In this document: positions 1 through 8,780 of the stretch, one piece after another
Layout: every line of letters begins with the position of its first letter
Numbering within the stretch: position 1 is the first letter of the stretch
Origin: Peribacillus psychrosaccharolyticus ATCC 23296
GTDB taxonomy: Bacteria; Bacillota; Bacilli; Bacillales; DSM-1321
Direction: 5' to 3'
Length of the DNA: 42,104 nucleotides
NCBI RefSeq assembly: GCF_000305495.1
Contig: NZ_AJTN02000003.1
Span: 1 to 42,104, forward strand
Program-made: the position numbers and the translations under genes
The notes under the pieces: generated by a model
What the model was told of the DNA's origin: nothing
Seen by the model: the letters and a program-made list of their open reading frames with translations, nothing else
Databases searched by the model: none

Positions 1-1007
1 GAACGGCTGAAGCTTTCGTGAAGTATGCAGCGATTTGTTTCCAGTCATTTGGAGATCGGGTGAAACATTGGATTACGTTTAATGAAACGGTTATGTTTTG
101 TGGGTTAGGCTACTTAAAAGGAGCCCATCCGCCTGGTATTCAAAATGATGAGAAGAAGTATTTTCAAGCCACGCATTACGTGTTTTATGCACATGCAAAA
201 GCCGTAGAAGTCTATAAGGAATTAAGACAGTACGGGGAGATTGGCATAACGCATGTATTCTTGCCAGCATACAGTGTCGATGATAAACAGGAAAATGTGA
301 TAGCTGCTCGACATGCGAATGAATATGAAACGTTTTGGTACTATGATCCAATCCTAAAAGGGACATATCCCACTTATGTGGTCGAGCAATTAAAGGAAAA
401 GGGCTGGACACCAGATTGGACGGAAGAAGAGCTGAATACCTTACAAAGAAATGCCGAGAAAAATGATTTTATCGGTCTTAATTATTATCAACCGATTCGA
501 GTAGAAAAAAACAATACAGTATTTTCATCCATGGAACATTCACGAGAAACATCTACGCTGGTTCCAGGCAGCCCTTCTTTTGACGGATATTATCGGACTG
601 TTAAAATGGAGAACAAAACCTATACTAAATGGGGATGGGAAATTTCACCTCAAGGATTTTTAGATGGGCTGCATATGTTAAAAGCGCGTTATGGCGATAT
701 AAAAATGTATGTTACAGAAAATGGACTTGGGGATGAAGATCCGATCATAGATGGTGAAATCGTAGATGTCCCTCGGATAAAGTATATCGAGCAGCATTTA
801 AAAGTGATTAAGCGGGCAATCAATGAAGGGATTCATTTAAAAGGGTATTATGCTTGGTCCGCTATTGATTTATTAAGCTGGCTAAACGGATATAAAAAGC
901 AATATGGCTTTATTTACGTGGATCATCAGGATAATTTAAATCGAAAGAAAAAGCTTTCGTATCATTGGTATAAGGCTATTATTAAAACAAGAGGCGAAAA
1001 GCTGTAA
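1..1007 (+). CDS. 6-phospho-beta-glucosidase/galactosidase, GH1 family (5' end outside window)
   Basis: Hydrolyses phosphorylated beta-glycosides imported by a PTS in the cytoplasm. The frame is open to the left edge and reads through the GTG at 18, so the true N-terminus lies upstream and about 330 residues are visible. The GH1 acid/base motif T-F-N-E is at 75-86 (Glu codon 84-86) and the nucleophile motif T-E-N-G has its Glu codon at 717-719. Near the end, S-W-L-N-G-Y-K-K-Q-Y places Ser, Lys (+7) and Tyr (+9) as in the phosphate-binding site of 6-phospho-galactosidase LacG, which argues for a phosphorylated substrate. The GntR regulator starts 10 bases downstream and is probably its local controller. 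The exact sugar cannot be told from sequence. Confidence 0.93.
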   Translation, partial: TAEAFVKYAAICFQSFGDRVKHWITFNETVMFCGLGYLKGAHPPGIQNDEKKYFQATHYVFYAHAKAVEVYKELRQYGEIGITHVFLPAYSVDDKQENVIAARHANEYETFWYYDPILKGTYPTYVVEQLKEKGWTPDWTEEELNTLQRNAEKNDFIGLNYYQPIRVEKNNTVFSSMEHSRETSTLVPGSPSFDGYYRTVKMENKTYTKWGWEISPQGFLDGLHMLKARYGDIKMYVTENGLGDEDPIIDGEIVDVPRIKYIEQHLKVIKRAINEGIHLKGYYAWSAIDLLSWLNGYKKQYGFIYVDHQDNLNRKKKLSYHWYKAIIKTRGEKL

Positions 1008-1017
1008 GGGAGATTAT

Positions 1018-1725
1018 ATGGCCGTAAAATACAAAGAAATAGCGGATGAGTTAGAAAAGGATATTAGGGATGGAAAGTTTGACGAAACAAAAAAGCTTCC
1101 GACAGAAGAAGAACTGATTAAGAAGTATGAAGTGAGTCGAAATACGATCCGAAAAGCCGTTACTCAGTTGGTCAATCGAGGTCTTGTCTATCAAGTGCAG
1201 GGCAGTGGAATGTTTTTAAGGGAAAAATCGGAAACGGATTTTATTAATTTAGGCAGTCTTAGAGGGTTAACAAAAGATTTGACCTCGAAAAAAATTGAGA
1301 CAAAAATTCTGGCTTTACACGTGGTTGAAGCAGATGAAGAAATAGCCAAACAATTACGTTGTGATACAGGAACAAAGCTTTATTATAGTAAGCGGTTGAG
1401 ACTAGTAGAAAATGAACCGTTCTCGATTGAAATAAGTTATTTTAAAAAAGATATTGTCCCATATTTAAACGAAGATATTGCATCGAATTCAATCTATAGT
1501 TATCTTATCGAGGACTTAAAACTAAATATTGGCTTTGCGGATAAAGTCATTAATTGCGAAAAAATTAACGAGGAAAATGCGGACTTGCTCCAAGTTAATC
1601 CATTAGATCCGGCCTTAATTATTGAAAACACAGTATGTCTAACGAATGGAACGATCTTTGAATTATCTAAGTCACTTTTTCATTATCAAAAAGCAAAAAT
1701 CTTAAATCGAATTAACTTTAAGTAA
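1018..1725 (+). CDS. GntR family regulator, HutC/UTRA type
   Basis: Transcription factor of 235 residues. Residues 1-68 form a GntR winged helix-turn-helix, with the recognition-helix region S-R-N-T-I-R-K-A-V and the G-S-G wing. Residues about 85-230 match the UTRA effector domain, which in this family usually binds a sugar phosphate. The ATG follows a GGGAG site. Placed directly after the 6-phospho-beta-glycosidase gene and followed by a terminator, it is most likely the last gene of that operon and its repressor, in the style of B. subtilis BglP/LicT-region or TreR regulators. The effector is not predictable. Confidence 0.9.
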   Translation: MAVKYKEIADELEKDIRDGKFDETKKLPTEEELIKKYEVSRNTIRKAVTQLVNRGLVYQVQGSGMFLREKSETDFINLGSLRGLTKDLTSKKIETKILALHVVEADEEIAKQLRCDTGTKLYYSKRLRLVENEPFSIEISYFKKDIVPYLNEDIASNSIYSYLIEDLKLNIGFADKVINCEKINEENADLLQVNPLDPALIIENTVCLTNGTIFELSKSLFHYQKAKILNRINFK

Positions 1726-1732
1726 AGTACAG

Positions 1733-1768
1733 GCTTTCCAATTCGCTAACGTGATGGAAAGCTTTTTT
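1733..1768 (+). terminator. Rho-independent terminator after the GntR gene
   Basis: Perfect 8-base arms GCTTTCCA (1733-1740) and TGGAAAGC (1755-1762) are followed by a T6 run. Confidence 0.85.
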
Positions 1769-1781
1769 CTTCTTTCAGGTT

Positions 1782-1803
1782 TATAATAATGTAAACGCTT
1801 TCT
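1782..1803 (+). promoter_or_regulatory. Probable -10 element with overlapping cre (CcpA) site before glycerate kinase
   Basis: TATAAT at 1782-1787 is followed at once by TGTAAACGCTTTCT (1790-1803). That matches the cre consensus TGWAANCGNTNWCA at every position but the last. The site would cover the transcription start, the usual place for CcpA repression. No good -35 hexamer is visible at the normal distance, so the promoter itself is less certain than the cre match. Confidence 0.6.
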
Positions 1804-1820
1804 AGTTAGGAGATGGGAAA

Positions 1821-2969
1821 ATGAAGATTGTGATAGCTCCAGATTCATTTAAGGGAAGTATCTCTAGTATGGATGCTGCATTGTCGATTGAACGAGGGAT
1901 TTTGCATGCTTATCCTCAAGCGGAAACCGTCCTAGTACCTGTTGCAGATGGCGGCGAAGGAACAATGGAGAATTTAGTTGCAGCAACAGGTGGTCATAAA
2001 ACCAAAGTCCATGTAATCGATCCTCTGAAAAAGCCATTTGAGGCTGAGTTTGGAGTACTTGGTGATCAGCAAACATGTATTATCGAGATAGCAGCTGCTT
2101 CAGGATTGAATTTAGTCAGCATCGGTGAACGCAATCCGTTAAAAGCAACGACTTACGGCACTGGACAACTCATTAAAGCTGCCTTAGATGAGGGATATAG
2201 AAACTTTATTCTTGCGTTAGGCGGCTCGGCAACGAATGACGGCGGAGCGGGAATGCTTCAAGCACTCGGTGTTGAATTAAAAAATAGCGCAGGGAAAGAA
2301 CTAGATGTTGGCGGGGGTGAATTAGGTCAGCTTCAGCAGCTATCTACCGAAAATTTTGACCCCAGAATAGAAGAAAGTCAGTTTACCATTGCGTCAGATG
2401 TTGAGAATCCTTTTGTCGGTCCTACGGGTGCAACGTATGTATTCGGTCCCCAAAAAGGAGCGACAGAAGCGATGGTCAAGGTCCTGGATGCCAATCTTTT
2501 GCACTTTGCCAACAAAATTGAAGAAAAAATGGGAGTCAGACTTCATGACAGCCCAGGAGCAGGAGCAGCCGGTGGAATTGGCGGAGCCTTTCAGGCATTC
2601 TTCCCTTCAACATTGAGAAGAGGAGTAGATGTCGTGGTGGAGTATGCGAGACTTGAAGAACAGTTAGAAAATGCGGACCTTGTCATTACAGGAGAAGGGC
2701 AGGTCGATTTTCAAACTGCATATGGAAAAACACCAATGGGAGTAGCTCAATCAGCTAAAGCGAAAAATATACCGACCATCATCCTAGCAGGATCCTATGA
2801 AGGAAAGATTGATTCTCTCTACCAATATGGAGTGATTGGGGTATATAGCGTGATGAATAAGCCCATGACCTTGGACCAGGCAATGAAGGATGCGAGTCTA
2901 TTACTAGAGAAAACAGCGGAACAAGTTTGCCGTACCTATTTTTTTAATAGAGCAGGAGACAGCTTGTGA
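1821..2969 (+). CDS. glxK: Glycerate 2-kinase, GarK/GlxK family
   Basis: Phosphorylates D-glycerate with ATP, feeding glyoxylate and sugar-acid carbon into glycolysis. The length of 382 residues is normal for the GarK-type family. Hallmarks are the N-terminal P-D-S-F-K-G-S, the V-A-D-G-G-E-G-T motif near residue 41, G-G-S-A-T-N-D-G-G-A-G near 135 and the late T-G-E-G-Q-V-D motif. The ATG follows AGGAGATGGG. The gene sits between two terminators, so it is probably transcribed alone from the cre-containing promoter just upstream and repressed on good sugars. The symbol follows the B. subtilis homologue name. Confidence 0.9.
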   Translation: MKIVIAPDSFKGSISSMDAALSIERGILHAYPQAETVLVPVADGGEGTMENLVAATGGHKTKVHVIDPLKKPFEAEFGVLGDQQTCIIEIAAASGLNLVSIGERNPLKATTYGTGQLIKAALDEGYRNFILALGGSATNDGGAGMLQALGVELKNSAGKELDVGGGELGQLQQLSTENFDPRIEESQFTIASDVENPFVGPTGATYVFGPQKGATEAMVKVLDANLLHFANKIEEKMGVRLHDSPGAGAAGGIGGAFQAFFPSTLRRGVDVVVEYARLEEQLENADLVITGEGQVDFQTAYGKTPMGVAQSAKAKNIPTIILAGSYEGKIDSLYQYGVIGVYSVMNKPMTLDQAMKDASLLLEKTAEQVCRTYFFNRAGDSL

Positions 2970-3036
2970 AAACGTCCTAATGAGAGGCAGAAAAAATTTC
3001 CGATTCCTTATCAATATTTAGAAAAATGAGTTGATG

Positions 3037-3086
3037 CATCTGTAAGCTTTTGGGTACTAGATACCCTGCGCTTACAGATGTTTTTT
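3037..3086 (+). terminator. Rho-independent terminator after glycerate kinase
   Basis: Perfect 11-base arms CATCTGTAAGC (3037-3047) and GCTTACAGATG (3070-3080), with an inner GGGTA/TACCC pairing, are followed by T6. Confidence 0.9.
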
Positions 3087-3609
3087 ATAGTTTGAAAGAG
3101 GCAAAGATGAATGTGATCTGGTGGAAAAGTTCAAAAAAATAATGTATTTGGTTATGAAGAGAATTATAGATTTTCTTATGATTAAAAGAATAATAGAGCA
3201 AAACTACAAAAAAGAGGAAAAAGAACTATGATTTTTTTGTTTTTAAAAACTAAACTCATACAAAAGACATGTTTTTAAAACTAAAATCATTTTAATTTGC
3301 TGATTGAGAAAAATGAATAATTCAAAAGTCATGAGAAATCAGTAACTCAAATTTCTTCGAATGAATCAAAAGTACCGGTGTTTGAATGACGGAAATTGGT
3401 GGATATTGACGAGGAAAGCAACTAATGATAATTAATATGTATGAGAAATATTCATAAAAATTGGAAATATTGGTTTTAGTTATAAAAATAGTAGGTATAT
3501 AGAAATTATATGTACCATTTTTCGGAATAAAACGAATGATTATAGGGAATTTGAACTAGATATTGTCGAATTCAAAGCAGGTATTCAATTTTTGTAAAGG
3601 AGTTCAACT
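3087..3609. other. AT-rich intergenic region before the Tad locus
   Basis: No convincing gene is present. It holds two near-identical 20-base stretches (about 3240-3260 and 3271-3290, core GTTTTTAAAA.CTAAA.TCAT) that could be binding sites or slippage products. It must contain the promoter of the Tad locus, but no clear -35/-10 pair stands out. Confidence 0.5.
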
Positions 3610-4917
3610 ATGAGGAAAATGGTCATGATCATGTTAGGTGCTGTTTTATTAGCAGGCTGTCAAGATGGCCAATCTGTTGATAAGAAGAAGCCAGGTGAAA
3701 CGGAGAGTATAAGTACAACTAATAACAGTGAAGATGAGGGGACAAAAGAGGATGAAAAAGTAGAGTTTCCAACCTCATCCACAGATGCTGTTGACATTGT
3801 TAAGCAACCTGAAGGGATAAAGGTAAAAGAGACAGATGCTGCTGAAAAGAGTGTTATGGAAAAGTTTCCAGCAGAAAATCTGACAAATGAAGAACTGGTT
3901 AATGGTCTCGTGTACTGGTTCGCTATGGATTATTCAAGCATTGATAAGTTGCTTACTGACTATGAGCCGAACTTCGCTGAATATGAAGGCAAAGAACAAG
4001 AAGAAAAAATACAGAATGTTGCCATTCATCTCGATTCAAGCGGAAGCATGATTGGTGCAGTAAGAGATGGTGTCAAGATGGATCTCGCTAAGAAGGCAAT
4101 TCAATCGTTTGGAGAGGATTTTCCAGAGGATTCCTATCTTTCTCTTCGAACATATGGTCATAAGGGGAATAATGAAAATTCGGGAAAAAAATTATCCTGC
4201 TCAAGTACCGAATTGATGTATGAGCCAAGTCATTATGATGAAGGAACCTTCAATGAAGCACTTAATAAATTCAAGCCAACTGGGTGGACTCCTTTAGCGA
4301 ATTCAGTAAAAGCAGGATATGAGGATTTAAAGGTTAAAGCAGATGAAAATACTAGTAATTCGTTATTTATTGTTAGTGATGGTATAGAAACATGTGGAGG
4401 TGATCCAGCTGCGGCTGCCAAGGAATTAGCGGATTCTGATTTAAAGGTTAAGGTGTATATTATTGGATTTAATGTAGATGATGAAGGACAAAAACAGCTG
4501 AAGGAAGCAGCAAAGGCTGGAAACGGTAAGTATTTTACGGTTAATTCGAAAATTGAATTAGAAAATAGCCTCACTAATCTTTTATCTGAAGCAAAAGCAG
4601 GCTATAAACGTAATTTTTCCTTATCTCAATACTATACAGCGACTAACTTTCATTCAGTAAAGTTAAGTAAAGAAGTGGATGAATTAAGAACAGAATTTAT
4701 TGAAAGAATGCGTGATGAAACAACGTTCTACATAGAAGCAATCAATGAACTGAAAAATCAAGGAAAAATTGACAACGCCCAAGCAGAATCTGTAGAAAAC
4801 ATAGTTAATGAACGTCAGGAAAATGTATTAGCCTACATAACTCAATTAGCAGAAGAAGCCCAGATGAGAATTAAAAAGAAACTAGAAATCTTACAAGCAG
4901 AAGCTGATAAAAGATAG
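3610..4917 (+). CDS. VWA-domain lipoprotein, first of two paralogues
   Basis: Predicted membrane-anchored extracellular lipoprotein of 435 residues. A short hydrophobic signal ends in the lipobox L-L-A-G-C (Cys17), followed by a charged, disordered linker. Residues about 137-325 form a von Willebrand factor A domain with a complete metal-ion site: D-S-S-G-S at 142-146, Thr227 in G-W-T-P-L-A and Asp257 in V-S-D-G. The last 100 residues are charged and helical. The start has AAAGGAG at an ideal distance. It heads the Tad locus with only 12 bases to the next gene, so a role in assembling or anchoring the surface apparatus is plausible. B. subtilis YwmC and YwmD are similar in architecture. The binding partner is unknown. 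Confidence 0.85.
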   Translation: MRKMVMIMLGAVLLAGCQDGQSVDKKKPGETESISTTNNSEDEGTKEDEKVEFPTSSTDAVDIVKQPEGIKVKETDAAEKSVMEKFPAENLTNEELVNGLVYWFAMDYSSIDKLLTDYEPNFAEYEGKEQEEKIQNVAIHLDSSGSMIGAVRDGVKMDLAKKAIQSFGEDFPEDSYLSLRTYGHKGNNENSGKKLSCSSTELMYEPSHYDEGTFNEALNKFKPTGWTPLANSVKAGYEDLKVKADENTSNSLFIVSDGIETCGGDPAAAAKELADSDLKVKVYIIGFNVDDEGQKQLKEAAKAGNGKYFTVNSKIELENSLTNLLSEAKAGYKRNFSLSQYYTATNFHSVKLSKEVDELRTEFIERMRDETTFYIEAINELKNQGKIDNAQAESVENIVNERQENVLAYITQLAEEAQMRIKKKLEILQAEADKR

Positions 4918-4929
4918 AGGAGTGACCTT

Positions 4930-5637
4930 ATGCAAGTTATTGTGGATGAATCCTTAGGAATCCCTCAAGAATATTTGGATCCATCAGTTATTATTAGAAA
5001 AACAAAGTTAAAAAAAGATAAGACACTAACCGACTACTTTTCAAAAGAAAAGCAATCATTTTTTTATAGGACCCTGCCTGTATTGAGTAGAACACAGGAG
5101 GAAGAATTAGAAGAGGCTGGAGAATGGTTTAGTAAACATAAAGAGATTTTATATATCTATGATTCATTCACTACAGATACTGGGGTTTTAAAAAGATTGA
5201 AAAATTGGAATTTTCCAAATAATAGATTAATAACCGTTGACGGAGCAAATAATCGGGCATATGTGATTCACCTCCTGAAAAGTAAAAATGAAAGAGAAGA
5301 GCTGTTAACATTAATCTTTATGGATACTCAGACCTTTACCATTAGTAGTTACCCAAATTATAAAAAGAAATCAAAGTATTTTAAGTTAGTAAGAAAGATA
5401 AACAAGTATTTTTATTTAATTGATCATTCCTCAAATGAACTTATTGCAAAAGGAACAAAAGAAGAGTTAATGGATAAAATTGATCAACTTTATCCTTCGA
5501 AAATAAGTATTATTGCCTCTCCTAGATATCTAAATATTGAGAAGAGAGATAGTGAAATTTACAAAATTAATGAACACAGTTTGCCGTATAGTTCAGATAA
5601 TATTGATATTTTAATTATGAATCAGCCTAACAGTTAA
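4930..5637 (+). CDS. Uncharacterised Tad-locus protein
   Basis: Cytoplasmic-looking protein of 235 residues with no signal peptide or membrane segment. I do not recognise a family. It is rich in Lys, Glu and Tyr. The middle part (S-K-H-K-E-I-L-Y-I-Y-D-S-F-T, then L-I-T-V-D-G-A-N-N-R) looks like an alternating alpha/beta fold. The ATG has an AGGAGTGAC site. It lies between the VWA lipoprotein and the CpaB-like gene with short gaps on both sides, so it is probably co-transcribed and works with the pilus genes. Confidence 0.75.
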   Translation: MQVIVDESLGIPQEYLDPSVIIRKTKLKKDKTLTDYFSKEKQSFFYRTLPVLSRTQEEELEEAGEWFSKHKEILYIYDSFTTDTGVLKRLKNWNFPNNRLITVDGANNRAYVIHLLKSKNEREELLTLIFMDTQTFTISSYPNYKKKSKYFKLVRKINKYFYLIDHSSNELIAKGTKEELMDKIDQLYPSKISIIASPRYLNIEKRDSEIYKINEHSLPYSSDNIDILIMNQPNS

Positions 5638-5664
5638 TGAAGCTGATAATGGAGTGACAATTGG

Positions 5665-6273
5665 ATGATAGATTCTAAGAGAAAAGCATTTATATTTTTA
5701 AGTATTTCTTTTTTACTTGCATTAGTTACTGCAGGCGTTATTTTAGTACAAATTAATCAAGCACAAGAAAAGCTGGGAAAAACAGTATTGGTTGCTGCCG
5801 CATCGAAAAGTATTACATCTTATCATGAAATAAAAGATTCGGACTTTAAATGGGTCGAAATGCCAGTTACAAGTGCATATAGTTCCTTTATTACAGACAA
5901 AAACGACTTATCAGAAGCGATTACCGTTATTAATGTAAAAGAAGGAGATTTACTGACTAAAAGTTTGGTCCGAAAAAAATTAGACATTCCTGATAATGAA
6001 AGAGTTGTATGGCTCAATGCTACTGAAATTGTTTTAGTTGATCAGCTAGTTGCTGAGGGTGATTTAGTAGATATTATCGTTGCCTATGAAACCCCAGAAG
6101 GGTTAAAAACAACCCGGGTTATGCAAAGTGTTCAAGTCGTACAAGTGGAAGAACAAGAAGAAGGCTCCCCTAGAGTAAAGGTATCCTTACCTGTAGATAA
6201 AGCAGAACTCTTAATTCATCATCAAAACTCTGGTAAACAAATACGGGTCCTTAGGGTAAATCAGGCACACTGA
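5665..6273 (+). CDS. cpaB: CpaB/RcpC-like SAF-domain pilus assembly protein
   Basis: Membrane-anchored extracellular protein of 202 residues, short for CpaB. One N-terminal transmembrane helix (about residues 7-28) is followed by a SAF domain, the beta-clip fold shared by CpaB and FlgA. It begins V-L-V-A-A-A-S-K-S-I-T and includes V-K-E-G-D-L-L-T near residue 92. In Gram-negative bacteria CpaB is a periplasmic partner of the secretin. Here, with no outer membrane, it probably guides the pilus through the wall. Start is ATG with GGAGTGAC upstream. Confidence 0.75.
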   Translation: MIDSKRKAFIFLSISFLLALVTAGVILVQINQAQEKLGKTVLVAAASKSITSYHEIKDSDFKWVEMPVTSAYSSFITDKNDLSEAITVINVKEGDLLTKSLVRKKLDIPDNERVVWLNATEIVLVDQLVAEGDLVDIIVAYETPEGLKTTRVMQSVQVVQVEEQEEGSPRVKVSLPVDKAELLIHHQNSGKQIRVLRVNQAH

Positions 6274-6319
6274 AAGTAGAAGGATAAGCTAAATTTCATG
6301 TTTGGAAGGATGCGAAAGC

Positions 6320-7441
6320 GTGAGTGTATACAAGGGCTTACTTATTACGAAGAATCAAGAATTACTAAATGACCATATACAGCAGCTAATCAGTGAGGAG
6401 AGTATTGATATCACAGTTATTGCTGAATGGAAACGAACCTTCCATGAACAACAATTTTTTCACTATATATTTGTTGACATAGATACGATTGATTTTCCTC
6501 ATCAACAACAAGCTTCATCAGGCAGTATTTTAATTGCTCTTACAGAAAATCATGAATTTGATCTAGCACGATCTTGGTTAGTGGCAGGAGCAAAAGATGT
6601 GATAGTTCTTCCAAAAGAAGCAAGCAGGTTTAAACACCTGATTAGCAGAACGAGAGAGCAATATCAATTTCAGAAAGAAACAGAACATGGAATTGGAACA
6701 GGAGAAGTACATGCTTTTTATAGTGCTAAAGGGGGAAGCGGGAAAACCTTATTATCTGCAATCGCAGCGCAATCTTTAAGTATCCATCATGAATCAAAAG
6801 TCATCCTGATTGATTTAAATGCTCAATTTGGCAATATAGACGTTATTTTTGGTGTCCAGCCTTTTCGATCTTATTATGATTTAATTCCTGTTATGGGTGA
6901 AATGGATATTCGACATATCCAAAATGTATCCACTATTCATCAAGAAACAAAGGTTACGTTATTAACGGGCCCAGCTAATCCTGCGAAGTCCGAAAATTTA
7001 CCGGATGAATTAATCGGGAAAATGATAAGGGTGGCAAGGAACCATTTTGACTATGTCATTCTAGATCTTCCATCAGCAATGAATAATATGACGTTTACCG
7101 GTTTAAATGACGCGACTCATATTCATTATATTATTACACCTGATAGTTTAGGAATGAGAGCTTACCAGTATACAGAGGATCTCTTTGAACGCTTTCAAAT
7201 TGGCAGAGGTAAAGATTTATCATTAATTATCAATCGGTACCATGCGAAGTCTGAATTAACAAAGAAGGATATAGAAAAGATTGTTAATAAAGAAAGTAAA
7301 GGGAAGTTTAGTGCTGATTATTTTGCTATTCAACCTTTTATTAACATGGGTCAGAGTTTTTACAAAAAGAAAAAAGACAAAGGGAATACTAAGGTCTCAA
7401 AGGAAATGAAGAAATATATTGATGAACTAAAAAAGGGGTGA
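6320..7441 (+). CDS. tadZ: TadZ/CpaE-like P-loop ATPase
   Basis: MinD/ParA-type ATPase of about 373 residues that in Tad systems places the apparatus at the membrane. Residues about 1-115 resemble a degenerate receiver domain. The deviant Walker A motif K-G-G-S-G-K-T is at 137-143, with the signature lysine at 137. The start chosen is the GTG at 6320, which has GGAAGGA (6304-6310) at the right distance. An in-frame TTG at 6302 lies before that site and is unlikely. Only 4 bases separate it from the next gene. Confidence 0.85.
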   Translation: MSVYKGLLITKNQELLNDHIQQLISEESIDITVIAEWKRTFHEQQFFHYIFVDIDTIDFPHQQQASSGSILIALTENHEFDLARSWLVAGAKDVIVLPKEASRFKHLISRTREQYQFQKETEHGIGTGEVHAFYSAKGGSGKTLLSAIAAQSLSIHHESKVILIDLNAQFGNIDVIFGVQPFRSYYDLIPVMGEMDIRHIQNVSTIHQETKVTLLTGPANPAKSENLPDELIGKMIRVARNHFDYVILDLPSAMNNMTFTGLNDATHIHYIITPDSLGMRAYQYTEDLFERFQIGRGKDLSLIINRYHAKSELTKKDIEKIVNKESKGKFSADYFAIQPFINMGQSFYKKKKDKGNTKVSKEMKKYIDELKKG

Positions 7442-7445
7442 TTAT

Positions 7446-8780
7446 ATGTCTTGGATTGAGAAAGCCTCGAGGACAGCAACTATTTCGATGCGTGCAGATT
7501 GGGATGTGAATCGATCTCAAACAGACATATGGATACGCCATTATAAAACAAGGCTTATTAAAGAAACGAATTTAGAAAATATCACGACGCTTGCTCCAAT
7601 GGAAAGAAAAGTTACGATAGAACGGCTCGTAAAGCAAATGATAGAAGAAGAAAAGGTCATTATCCCTAACGAGCAAATTGATCAGATTATCCAGCAAATA
7701 ATTAATGAATCTGTCGGATATGGTCCATTAGAAGTTTTGCTCAGAGATGAATCTATAACTGAAATTATGGTAAATGGTCCAAATGAAATATTTATTGAGC
7801 GAAACGGAAAATTAGAGAACACAGATGTCCATTTTAAGGATAACGATCATGTCAGACATATTATCGATAGAATAATTGCACCACTTGGAAGAAGGATAGA
7901 CGAGAGCTCTCCAATGGTAGATGCTCGGCTCCAAGATGGCAGCCGTGTAAATGCAGTTATTCCTCCAATTAGTATTGACGGTCCATCAATCTCAATCCGT
8001 AAGTTTAGAAAAGATCCTTATTCTCTGGACGACTTAATAAACTTTGAAAGTTTATCAGATGAAATGGCTAGCTTTTTAAGAATGGCGGTTAAAGCTAAAA
8101 CCAATATCCTTGTATCAGGTGGAACAGGAAGTGGGAAAACAACATTGTTAAACGTTTTATCTGATTCCATACCTGAAGGGGAACGAATAGTAACCATTGA
8201 GGATATGGCTGAATTAAGATTCTCTTATAACAATCTCATTAGGCTTGAAGCGAGACCTCCTAATATGGAAAGTAAAGGTGAAGTAACTATCCGTCACTTA
8301 GTGAAGAACGCACTTAGAATGCGTCCTGATCGAATTATTGTTGGAGAAGTTCGTGGTTCCGAGGCAATTGACATGCTTCAGGCAATGAACACTGGACATG
8401 AGGGATCATTAACAACTGTACATGCCAACACACCTAAAGATGCACTAGGCAGATTAGAAGCAATGGTTATTATGTCAGGTCTTCCGTTGACAGTAGACGT
8501 AATACGTGGATATTTCGTTGGGGCATTAGATTTAATCGTACAAACCTCGAGATTTACTGACGGAAAAAGGAGAATAGTTAATATATCTGAATTAGTAGAA
8601 GAAAAGGGAGACATGGTAGCAAAAGATATTTATCGTTTCAATCGTAAGGCTACTCTTTCAGACGGTTCAATTATTGGAGAATTCGTAGCAACGGGGTATA
8701 TCCCTAAGGTTTATGAACGGTTTTTATCATTTGGTATTGAGTTTCCAAGAGAAAGATTTGAATCGGGGGCTGGAACATGA
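7446..8780 (+). CDS. tadA: Tad/Flp pilus motor ATPase, CpaF/TadA (VirB11-like)
   Basis: Secretion ATPase of 444 residues that powers pilus extension, and in some Tad systems retraction, at the inner face of the membrane. Walker A G-G-T-G-S-G-K-T is at 225-232. The Asp box, the V-G-E-V-R-G-S-E Walker B region and the T-G-H-E-G-S...T-V-H-A-N His box follow in the order typical of type II/IV secretion ATPases. The ATG follows AAAAGGGGTG. Its stop codon overlaps the tadB start (ATGA), showing translational coupling. Confidence 0.95.
   Translation: MSWIEKASRTATISMRADWDVNRSQTDIWIRHYKTRLIKETNLENITTLAPMERKVTIERLVKQMIEEEKVIIPNEQIDQIIQQIINESVGYGPLEVLLRDESITEIMVNGPNEIFIERNGKLENTDVHFKDNDHVRHIIDRIIAPLGRRIDESSPMVDARLQDGSRVNAVIPPISIDGPSISIRKFRKDPYSLDDLINFESLSDEMASFLRMAVKAKTNILVSGGTGSGKTTLLNVLSDSIPEGERIVTIEDMAELRFSYNNLIRLEARPPNMESKGEVTIRHLVKNALRMRPDRIIVGEVRGSEAIDMLQAMNTGHEGSLTTVHANTPKDALGRLEAMVIMSGLPLTVDVIRGYFVGALDLIVQTSRFTDGKRRIVNISELVEEKGDMVAKDIYRFNRKATLSDGSIIGEFVATGYIPKVYERFLSFGIEFPRERFESGAGT

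Noticed and set aside
2389-2616. Open frame of 75 codons inside the glycerate kinase gene
   Set aside because: It lies wholly within a well-supported gene in another frame, without its own ribosome-binding site.
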